Assembly (NCBI GenBank): GCA_037447655.1
Contig: JBBHKE010003464.1
Span: 157,431 to 221,430, forward strand
Source: Zygnema cylindricum
Lineage: Eukaryota; Streptophyta; Zygnematophyceae; Zygnematales; Zygnemataceae
Length of the DNA stretch: 64,000 bases
Reading direction: 5' to 3'
Part shown: piece after piece, positions 32,601 through 40,773 of the stretch
How positions within the stretch are numbered: the stretch's first letter is position 1
Layout of the letters: every line of letters starts with the position of its first letter
Program-made: the position numbers and the translations under genes
Notes under the pieces: model-generated
What the model was told of the DNA's origin: nothing
Databases searched by the model: none
What the model saw: the letters and a program-made list of their open reading frames with translations, nothing else

Positions 32601-33977
32601 AAAACCCTTATCATCTAATACTGATGTAGAGATAAGATTTTTGTTCAGCTCCGGAATAAACAATACATCGGAGAATGTTAATATGGATGTTTTTCCTTCT
32701 ACTAACACTTTTAGATCTACCGATCCTACAAGAGTAGTGGTGACTATCCTCCCATCCCCGTACTCTATCTCTACGGTGGGAATCTTTCTTATCTTAGTGA
32801 ACAGGTGTCTATCCTTACACATGTGCATGGAGGCACCTGAATCTACAACCCAGCCTGCTTCACCTTTCAATCCACCGTAAGCACATTTCTGCCTCCGTGG
32901 AATTTCGACCTCATTTTTCGCCTCCAACTCCTCATCCAAAAGGAGCTCATCGTCCTCGTCCTCGGATTCAGCCTCAAGTACCTGTGTGACAAGGGCCTTT
33001 TTCTTTCCTCTCGGGGTACCACCGGTCTGCCCCTCCTTTAACCGAAGCTCGGTTAGCTTAGTGCACTCTGCCATATAGTGCCCCGGTTTCTTACAAAAAT
33101 GACATAGTCCTTTGGGAGCCCTTGGTTCGAACTCATCGGCCGGTTTTTTCTGCTCCCTACCCCCATAGTTTCCGACCGGTTTTCGGGAATCCCTGTTCCT
33201 CCAATCAGTCGCTGTTGCCAAGGCTTGGCCACTCTTTCCTCCCCTTCGGATCTCAATTGTATTCTCTTGAACGAGAATCATTCCTACCACTGAGTTCCAT
33301 ATCCACCTTGAGTCAGGCAAGTCTTGCACACGGTAAACTATGTTCACGAACTCATCAGGTAACTTCATCAGTAAACAGTTAACCTTTTCTTTTTCACTCA
33401 AATCTTTTCCCGCACTCTGTAGCTCCATGAAGAGTGTAGCAAGCTCATTGCAAAAATCCAACATATTTCCCCCTTTGTATACATACTCCTTAACTTTCTG
33501 ATCAGCCAACTATTGTTGCTGAATCGTACCACTTCGGTACATCTCTATAAGAGCCATCCAAAGATCGGATGCCCTTTCTACCTGCAAATGAGGACATGCA
33601 AGTCCTTGAGTGAGATGGCGTAGGATGAAGTGTTTTGCCGCCATATTGTTGAAGTCCCAGGTTTCAGTATCATTCTCCTCGTTCCTCGGAATAGGTGACA
33701 TGAATGCTAAACCAGTTGCTATTGGTGTGGTCGCCTCCTTCTCCTTTCCTTTGTCCACCACCTCTCCTTCCTTTGTTTCCTCCGTTGAAGGTGAATCCTC
33801 TTTCCTGGTGAATCTGCTTCCTCCAAACCCTGGAGGAATTCCAAGACTTGATGGACGCCCCAATCGTCCACTCACTATCCCCCAAAACCTTTTTTCGCAT
33901 AGAGCTCCTATCATCATACTTTCCCAATATAAGAAGCCAGTTCCATTAAAGATTGGTACCCTAGAGGGTGGGCCCAT
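29643..33977 (-). CDS. A1 Gag-Pol polyprotein (Gag-PR-INT-RT-RNase H), one amber codon
   Basis: One continuous frame of 1444 codons with a single TAG at 33510-33512. There GTIQQQ-Q in A2 becomes GTIQQQ-stop, a CAG-to-TAG change. Residue numbers below count from just after the amber. Gag has a CCHC knuckle CHFCKKPGHYMAEC (136-149), then an acidic spacer. Protease has DSGAS (223-227). The integrase zinc residues are H355, H360, C389 and C392. The integrase core has D420 (HTDIWGP), D483 (RSDNGGEYTS) and E519 (NGVAERLNRTL), a D-D-35-E array. RT has YVDD at 958-961. RNase H has WSDAS, MEAEY and CDNQ near 1138, 1180 and 1214. Domain order with INT before RT is Copia. The start used is the ATG inside the PBS, because the 5' LTR ATG is mutated to ATC. 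All catalytic residues are present. Confidence 0.96.
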
Positions 33978-33981
33978 AACC
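33967..33981 (-). other. Primer-binding site of A1
   Basis: The minus strand reads GGTTATGGGCCCACC immediately after the 5' LTR, a perfect match to the C2 and A3 sites. Its ATG is the first usable gag start in A1. Confidence 0.85.
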
Positions 33982-35022
33982 TGTAACTCTGAGACCTCGA
34001 TAAGTCCTCAGAGTGGACAGCTTCCAAGAAGCCTCTAGGATAATCCTGACCCCTTTGTGTTTAAGCAAAAATAACTGCCACCCTGGCAGACAAAAACGCT
34101 GACCAACTTCACCCCTGTGAAGACAAGACTCCCCTGAGTCGATAGCAAAAAGAATCTCTGAATTTGCTCCCCTGAGCAGTAAGTTATGGGGGGTCAAAGT
34201 TGACCTTTTGTACAGAAGCTCTCTGGGAGAGGGGTCCTATCTTCTAATTTTTCTAAGTCCTATCTCTCTCACAGACTCTATCTACTGATGTACGGAACCA
34301 ATCAGAATTGATTTCCGTACGTAAAAGTACAGCCGCCGGTGTACTTTATGTACGGAAATTGTACGACATGCCCTAAATGTCGACACATGTCAAATCCGGA
34401 TTCGGTGCCATAATCTCCGGAGATTCTACGATCCAACGGAATTTCGCCACGCGTCATCCGATGTGGCGATGGCCACAAACCGCCGAAATCTTCCTCCGCG
34501 ATCTCGGCGCTAATCCCGGCCGTCCGATTAAATTCAGATTTAATCGTGGCCGTAATAAATACATGCGCGGTATTTATTTCACTTCCGAAACAAATGCGCG
34601 GTATTGATTCGTAATCCGTACTGTCATTCGTACCGGATCTATGTATCCCGTAAATCGTAACAGTTAAATGAATTATCGTACGTATTCCAATTTATATAAT
34701 TATCAAACTACATATCACGTAATACTACTGCTAGATCTAACGGCTAAGGCTACCAGCTATTTCCTGTCTGCCGGCCGGTAGGTTCAAGGATCAAATCCTG
34801 CAGCCGGCACAATCCTTTTAAATAAATAAATAAACCCTAGTATAAAATTCCCGTAAACCTCAGGATAGCCAAGGTAGCCATGGCTCTAGCTTCCTCTCCA
34901 ATTTCTCAGTGACTGCGACAAGTTTGAGATTTGGAGAGAGAAGTTAGAGGTAGACTGCCTCGGCTTCTTTCTATATTTCTATTTAGACCTAGAAAATACT
35001 AATAAATCCATTAGTTTCTACA
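33982..35022 (-). repeat. 5' LTR of A1 (1041 bp)
   Basis: The partner of 28588-29629. In its own orientation it reads TTATCGAGGTCTCAGAG near the end where the other LTR has TTATGGAGG, so the LTR-encoded gag ATG is lost. Antisense tRNA-like module at 34729-34813, GTAC cluster near 34290-34365, leader hairpin near 34130. Confidence 0.96.
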
Positions 35023-36530
35023 ATCTCATACTTAGATATGTGTCTAAGTCGATAGCTATCACTCTTTTAAGTCTAACCAAGTCCTCAGAGATATGGGAAG
35101 TACTAATTCAGATTTATAAGAGTGAGACTATTCAGAGGCAGCAATTAGTAAAACAGGAAATAGATGCCTATGTTTATAAAGGCGGTAGCATGATAGAGTT
35201 TTGCAATGATATTGCTGCGTTATATGTTGAGCTAGCTAGCGCGGGATATGTAGAATCTGAGTTGAGTAAGATTAATACACTACTTATGAAACTCCCAAGT
35301 GAGTACGAAAGCATTATTTATCGTATGCAGGCAATGGATGGCTCCTCATGGACTTGCAGCTTTACCATGGGGATAATTCTTGTGAGGGAAAGCACTTTGG
35401 AGCTTCGTAGGGGAAAGGACAGGGTCAATGCATTTTCAGCTGGTGGTGATTGGCGGAAGCGTGATGAGAGGAACGGCGGTGACGAGCGGAAGCGTGATGA
35501 GAGGAACGGTGGTGACGAGCGGAAGCGTGATGAGAGGAAGAAAGACAAAGGTAAACCTTATGGGAACTTTGGTGGAAAAAGAGGGAGAAGAAAAGACACG
35601 GGAGCTTTGAAAAAAGGGGTTTGCTTCTTTTGTAGGGAACCAGGTCATTATATGGAGGAATGCCCTTGTTTGGAAAAACTTAGAAGTTGGAATGTGGATG
35701 AGGAGGACGAAGAGGAAGAGGAGAAAGAGGATGAAGAAAAATTGGAGCTTCTTCACATCGGTAGAATGGGGAAGAGAGAAAAGTACACAGAAATTGGACG
35801 AAGGCAACAGTGTGCTTTTGGAGGTATAAGGGAAGTAAAGAGAGAGGAGATACTTGAAGAAGTTCAAAATATTGAGGATAGTTTCATAGATATTTTGGAA
35901 ACAGAAAACTGGTCGGAAAGGGAGACTTCAACGGATTCCGAGGAAAGGGGAGAATTAATTCTAGAGGGGGTTTTAAATGATAGGGGAGAAGAGAAATATT
36001 TATTGGGAATTAAAATAGAAAGTGATAGTGGAAAGAATCTCATGGGAGACAGTGAGGGAAGTTCAGAAAATGGGGTAATTATCATGGATAAAAATATGAT
36101 TACGGAAGATGTAGATCTTATGAGGAACTTAGTGGGGACTAGTGGTTTTTGGGAATATTTGGAGGTGGATGGATTTTACATCACTACTTGGTGTGATGTC
36201 TCTTGTGAAGATGTGCCTGTAAAAGGGTTATCATCCGGGTATGTGTTGAAGGTTGGGGATGGGGCTGGTTGTTTAAATTTCAAGGGGGAAAGTGGATTTA
36301 GTGTGGATGGAAAAGGGAAGAGGTGGATAAAATCTTCGCTCGGATTTAAGAAAAATGGGATGTTAAATAAAATGTGTGATACAATTATCATTTCAGTTCA
36401 TTTAATGCACTGTGTTAAAAACTTAAGTTTTATGAAAGGAAAAGGAAAAAGGAAAAAGAAAAGGAAAAAGGGGAGAGGATGTTTGTTTACTTATTTGTGG
36501 AAGTTGAAAGGAAGAAAGACTAGAAAATAA
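35023..36530 (+). pseudogene. C2 Gag-fusion ORF, C-terminal part with dead RT/RNase H relics
   Basis: The remaining 502 codons of the C2 frame. Capsid-like helices (SKSIAITLLSLTKSSEIWEV, FCNDIAALYVELASAGYVES) lead to a basic region with a tandem RKRDERNGGDE repeat (35453-35541), a zinc knuckle CFFCREPGHYMEEC, an acidic stretch and EIGRRQQCAFGG (the protease entry in A1). There is no DSG. Short in-frame echoes of pol follow: EEKYLLGIKIESDSG (RT EARYILGIQVERD), ITTWCDVSCEDVPVKGLSSG (RNase H ITTWSDASYGDAPMRRCTSG) and VLKVGDGAGC. It ends in a Lys-rich tail (KGKGKRKKKRKKGRG) and a TAA inside the polypurine tract. YVDD, MEAEY and CDNQ are absent. The frame stays open although catalysis is lost, and C1 has the same layout. 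Confidence 0.9.
35453..35541 (+). repeat. 33-bp in-frame tandem repeat in C2 Gag
   Basis: About 2.7 copies of a 33-bp unit, starting at 35453, 35486 and 35519, encode repeats of RKRDERNGGDE in the basic region before the zinc knuckle. C1 shows no such expansion at the corresponding place. Confidence 0.9.
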
Positions 36531-36536
36531 GGGGAG

Positions 36537-37730
36537 TGTTGGAATTCAAGTATTTTCTAGGTCTAGAGATTGCAAAATAAAAAGCAAAATAGTAGATATT
36601 GACAGCCTGCCTCTAACTCCTCCCCAAGTCCCCACACTTGTCGCAGTCACTGAAGACTGGAGAAGGAGTTAGCCATGGCTGCCTGTGCTGTCTAGAAGGA
36701 GACAGATTGTTGTTTTATAGGGGGTTTTTCTCTAAAAGGAAGTTTTGACAGGGCCAGGATTTGATCCTGGTACCTGCCAATTGTCTTAACCGCAACAGCC
36801 GGTAGTCTTAACCAGATAGTCTAAATTACATTAGATATTACGGGGTATGATGTTTATTTAAACAGTTACAATAATACTAATTCATTTAACTAGAACTATA
36901 TGCATAGAGCATAGAAATAGTTATGTCAAGTACGACGTACGGTACTACTACGAAATAAATACCGCGCAGTTTGTTTGACGCCGGAAAGAATACCGCGCAG
37001 GTATTTATGACGGCCACGATTGAAACCCAAAATTGATCGGACGGCCGCGAAGGATGCCGAGATCGCGGCGTACGATTTTGGCGGTTTGCGATCACCGCCA
37101 CATTGCGTGACACGTGGTAACACTACGTTGGATTGCGGCAACTCCGGAGATTACGGGAACAAATCCGGATATGACACGTGTCGACATTTTGGCCATGTCG
37201 TACAATGGCCGTACAGAAAGTACACCGGCACCTGTACTTTTCTGTACGACACAGTAATTTGATTGGTGCCGTACTTCAGTAGATAGAGTTTTAGAGAGGG
37301 AATAGGACTTAGATAAATTTTGGATAGGCACTGCCTCTCCCAGAGAGCACCCTGTATAAATGGCAAACTTTGGGCAGCCATAACTATCAATTTACTTGAC
37401 CATTTTCAGTGATTCTTTTTGCTGCGGACTCAGGGGAGTCCAGGCTACACAACGGTGTAGTCGGTCAGAGTTTTTGTCTGCCAGGGTGGCTTTATTTCTA
37501 AGGGAAAGTCAAAGTGGGTGAATGTGTCCAAATCTCATATTCTAACTTTGCATTCTGTGGTGGAACTGAGCACACAGAAAGTGTTATTTCACAGGGGTGA
37601 ATCTATATTGGGTTTCTGACTGTCAAGGGGTCAGTCACTTGGGTTTATATTAACTTGGAGTCGGCACTATCTAGATTAGCTTCTTTTGGATCTGCATACT
37701 CTGAGGGCCAATGGAGGTCTCAGAGTTTCA
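36537..37730 (+). repeat. 3' LTR of C2 (1194 bp)
   Basis: It starts TGTTGGAATTCAAG after AAAATAAGGGGAG and ends AGAGTTTCA just before the duplicated tttgt. It has the same length as the 5' LTR, with about nine substitutions by eye, for example CTGGAG against CTGAAG near the U3 hairpin. Confidence 0.95.
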
Positions 37731-37735
37731 TTTGT

Positions 37736-38748
37736 AAGAACTTAGAAGTTGGTATATGAATGAGAAGGAAGAAAGGGAAGAGGAGAAAGTGGATGAAGAT
37801 ATTTGGAGCTTCTTCAACTCGGAAGAACGGAGAAGAGAACACACAGAATTCCACAAAAGGAACAATGTGCTTTTGGAGATATAAACGAAGTAAAAGAGAA
37901 GGGAGGTACTTGAGGGAGTTAGACATGATGAGGATGGCAAGGAGTGTAGATAGTATGACATTGAAATAAGAAAGTCAGATCTAGGATCCATCATTGAAAA
38001 AGGGAAAAATAAAAACAATGAGGATAATTTTATAAATATTTTGGAAACATAAAACTGGTAGGAAAGGGAGACTTCAACGGATTTTGAGGAAAAGGGAGAA
38101 GTAAATCTAGAGGGGGTTTTAAAGGATAGGGGAGAAGAGGAATATTTAATGAAAGGTTTAGGGGAGGAGAAATATTTATTGGAAATAAAATTAGAAAGTG
38201 ATAGTGGAAAGAATTCCATGGGAGAGAGTGACATAATTTCAAAAAATAAGGTGGGTATCATGGATACAAATATGAGTGCGAAAGATGCAGATTTTATGAG
38301 GAACTTAGTGGGGACCCTTGATTTAAGGATAAGTTTGGGGGGTAATGGCTTTGACATCACTAGTGGGAGTGATGCCATTTATGAAGGTGTGCTTGTAAAA
38401 GGTTTAGTATCTAGGTCTGTGTTGCAGATTGGTGATGGGGCTGGCTGTTTGAACTGCAAGATGGAATTAGTTTTTTGCTCACATGAAAAAAGGATGAGGT
38501 GGATAGAATCCTTGCTCCAAGAGCTCAGATTTATAAAAAGGGGCATGACCAATAAAATATTTGATAAACAAGATGGAATGTGTATTTTGACTCATCTAGT
38601 ACACTTCTTTAAACACATGAGTATTCACTTAAAAATTTATGCCAGAAAAAGAAAATGAAAGAAAAAAAGTTTTTTGTTTTGTTATTTTGTGTGTGTGTGT
38701 GTTATTAAGTGTGAGCTGAAAGAAAAATAGACTAGAAAATAAATGAAG
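37736..38748 (+). pseudogene. Gag-fusion C-terminal part of C1, broken
   Basis: It continues the C1 gag after C2. Acidic and Lys-rich sequence is followed by an open stretch (38149-38658) reading GEEKYLLEIKLESDSGKNSM, DFMRNLVGTLDLRISLGGNG, ITSGSDAIYEGVLVKGLVSR and QIGDGAGCLNCK, then RWIESLLQELRFIKRG and KIFDKQDG (cf. KIFCDNQAA). These relics are collinear with those in C2, showing the reduced pol is a family trait. Stops lie near 37970 and 38050. A (GT)n run is at 38688-38702, just before the stop and polypurine tract. Confidence 0.85.
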
Positions 38749-39889
38749 TGTTGAAATTGAAGTATTCTATAGGTCTGCATTAGGATAGAAAAGAGTAGAG
38801 GCAGTTTGCAAGCCCTAACATCTTTCTCCAAGCCCTCACACTTGTCGTAGTCACTAAAGGTTGGATAGGGAGCAAGAGCCATGGTTACCTAAGCTTTCTA
38901 GAGAGACAGGAGTAGTTATTGGTAGATTTACCAAAAAAGAGATTGACGGACCCATGATTTGATCATGATACCAACTTTCCGTCAGTCAAGCAGATAGCCG
39001 GTAGCGTTATCCTATAGTCTATGAACTATGCTAGAGTATGTATGGTTAGATATATATTTAAACAATTATACGTAGGACATTTATTCAACTAGTGAAACTT
39101 ACATTGGAACATAGAACTTGTTGAATACTATAGCACCGCACGAAATAAATGGAGCGAACATTTATGTCAACGACGTATTTTAAAAGGCGACCTAATAGGA
39201 CGATCGTGGTAAGCGCCGTTGTCGCGAGAAGTACTTTTTGGCGGTTTTTGCACGCCACCACTCCGAACGACACAAAGCAACATCTTACGGATTTACAAAA
39301 TCTTCGTAGCCCACGATAACAAATCCGGATGTGACAAAAGTCACCGTTTTGGCCATGCCGTACAAAAACCGTACAAAAAGTACTCCGACACTTTTACTTC
39401 TTGTTCAGTACGGTGTTGTGATTGGTGCGTACCTCAGTACTAGGGGTTTTAGAGAGGGGTTTGAGGACTTATAATATTTTGGTAGGTAGCAGCCTCTCTC
39501 GTAGAGAGCATCTATACAAATAGGCAAACTTTGCCATTTAATATCAACTCACTCGGTTGACCATTTTCAGTGATTCTTTTTGCTACAGACTCACGAGAGT
39601 CCAAGCTAAACATGGAATAGTCGGTCAGAGTTTTTTCTCGCCAGGGTGGCTGCATTTCTAAGGGAAAGTCAAAGTTGGTGAATGTGTCCAAAACTCATAT
39701 TCTAACTTTGCATTCTGTCGTGGAGTTGAGCACACATAAAGTCTTATTTCACAGAGATGAAGTTGTATAAGGGTTTTGATTGTCAAAGGGTCAATCATTT
39801 GGTTTTGTATCAACTTGGAGTCGGCACTGACTAGATAAGCTTCTTTGGATCTGCGAATTATGTGGGGGAATAGACCCCATAGAATTTCA
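38749..39889 (+). repeat. 3' LTR of C1 (1141 bp)
   Basis: It starts TGTTGAAATTGAAG and ends AGAATTTCA, followed by the duplicated ccacc. Antisense tRNA-like module at about 38942-39022. The leader hairpin is GACTC-ACGA-GAGTC near 39590, against AAGG in the 5' LTR: the loop varies and the stem is kept. Confidence 0.92.
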
Positions 39890-40468
39890 CCACCCAGGCA
39901 CGAAGAAAATGGACTAACTACACTTCTGTCTAGCTTGGTTTCCCTTGAGTCCGCAGCAAAAAGAATCATCGAAATCGCTCACCCGAGCATTAAGTTATGG
40001 CTGGGCAAAGATATTCCATAAATACAGATGCACTCGAGAGAGAGGCGGCTATCTAATGTATTATAAGTCCTAAGCTTCCTCTCTGGACCTACTATTAGTG
40101 TACCTAGCCAATAAAAATATTGTAAGGTACAAGAAGGTACATATACTGATGTACTTATTGTACGACCATAATACGGCATGGTCGCTCCATTGACGCGTGT
40201 TAGCTCTTGAGCCGTAGTTGCTCCCCCATTAATATCCGATGTCCAATTATGGCTAGCCAAGTGTCATCCGCCGCTTTTGGCTCAAAAAACGCCAAATGAC
40301 CACTCTGGTGCTTCGGCTCCACTGTGAGCCGTCCGATTGGAAGTCAAAACTTAATCGCGTCCGTTTAAATTCGACGCCGTTTCGTTTCGTAATTCACGAA
40401 ATGGAGTATGTAGATTACCATGTTTATATACGAAACACACCCAGACCAAACGTTTCATTAGGACCTAA

Positions 40469-40538
40469 TGGATAAGGCGTTCATCCACGCCATTTGATTT
40501 CATCTCGCAGGTCATAGGATCAAGTCCTGGTCTCGGGT
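40469..40538 (+). other. tRNA-Arg-like module in the G 5' LTR (antisense to the element)
   Basis: CCTAATGGATAAGGCGT matches the tRNA-Arg D-arm/A-box exactly as I recall it, and AGGATCAAGTCCTGG resembles a T arm with B box. Spacing between boxes is close to that in a tRNA gene, but no proper anticodon or acceptor stem is formed. Confidence 0.65.
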
Positions 40539-40588
40539 TTTTTAGGGTTTTTTAGGGTTTTTTAGGGTTTTTTAGGGTTTTTTAGGGG
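40535..40588 (+). repeat. Telomere-like TTTTTTAGGG tandem array
   Basis: About five copies of a 10-bp unit GGGTTTTTTA lie in the G 5' LTR directly after the tRNA-like module. The plant telomere unit is TTTAGGG, so this is a T-expanded variant or a chance microsatellite. The 3' LTR of G has no array at this place, so it expanded after insertion. Confidence 0.9.
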
Positions 40589-40773
40589 TTTTTCTGCACT
40601 TCACTTTTGCAAAGACCTATGTCTTCGCTCCCTTAGTCTGTCTGACTTCCTAATTGCTTAATGCAGCCACGGCTCTCTTTGATTCGTCAATTACTACGAC
40701 AAGTGTGAGAAATAAAGAACCTTCATAGACAGACTAACAAAAGACAAAAAACATAAAAATTCCTTTTTAAACA

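Larger units (their letters stand above)
28588..35022 (-). mobile_element. A1: nearly intact family-A Copia element inserted in C2
   Basis: A 6435-bp element: LTRs of 1042 and 1041 bp, PBS, a full gag-pol with a single in-frame amber, and a polypurine tract (29630-29642). By eye the LTRs differ by three substitutions and one indel, so it is very young. It interrupts the C2 gag codon for His (CAT). No 5-bp duplication is visible: left flank aaaca, right flank atctc. Only one base is shared at the junction. Confidence 0.96.
27019..37730 (+). mobile_element. C2: non-autonomous Copia element (family C) inserted in C1
   Basis: It has a perfect 5-bp duplication, tttgt (27014-27018 and 37731-37735), and two 1194-bp LTRs of equal length that differ at about nine positions by eye. 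The interior is split by A1 (28588-35022). Without A1 the element is about 4.3 kb and encodes one 633-codon frame spanning the whole interior from LTR to polypurine tract. It lacks protease, integrase and a working RT, so it is non-autonomous. Confidence 0.95.
24930..39889 (+). mobile_element. C1: non-autonomous Copia element (family C) inserted in the G 5' LTR
   Basis: It is bounded by a perfect 5-bp duplication, ccacc (24925-24929 and 39890-39894). It consists of a 5' LTR (24930-26066), a short internal region split by element C2 (27019-37730, TSD tttgt), and a 3' LTR (38749-39889). Without C2 it is about 4.2 kb. The interior encodes Gag followed only by shrunken relics of RT and RNase H, the same layout as C2. 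Its LTRs differ visibly more than those of C2, as expected for the older element. Confidence 0.93.
18793..40773 (-). mobile_element. G: old full-length Copia element hosting nested insertions
   Basis: Element G sits inside the satellite with a perfect 5-bp duplication (caata, 18788-18792 and 40774-40778), and removing it rejoins one satellite monomer. In its own orientation: 5' LTR (40773-39890 plus 24929-24829), gag-pol (24828-20450), 3' LTR (20437-18793). Two later insertions lie inside it: solo LTR O in the 3' LTR and element C1 in the 5' LTR. Without them G is about 6.3 kb. All coding domains are present but riddled with stops. Confidence 0.92.
39890..40773 (-). repeat. 5' LTR of G, main piece
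   Basis: It continues from 24929 once C1 is removed and runs to TTAAACA at 40773, followed by the satellite and the duplicated caata. It contains the GCAGCCACGGCTCTC palindrome variant near 40664, the antisense tRNA-like module (40469-40538) and a TTTTTTAGGG tandem array (40535-40588) absent from the 3' LTR. Confidence 0.92.

Noticed and set aside
33507-33515. CAA-TAG at the A1 gag amber as a programmed readthrough site
   Set aside because: The stop lies in the middle of Gag, not at a Gag-Pol boundary. A2 and A3 have CAG there, and a single C-to-T change explains it.
35040-36530. The 496-codon ORF as a host gene
   Set aside because: It is the second part of the C2 Gag-fusion frame, flanked by C2 LTRs and a polypurine tract, with clear Gag and RNase H echoes.
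40535-40588. A true internal telomere or chromosome-fusion point
   Set aside because: The unit is TTTTTTAGGG rather than TTTAGGG, only about five copies exist, and it lies within an LTR.
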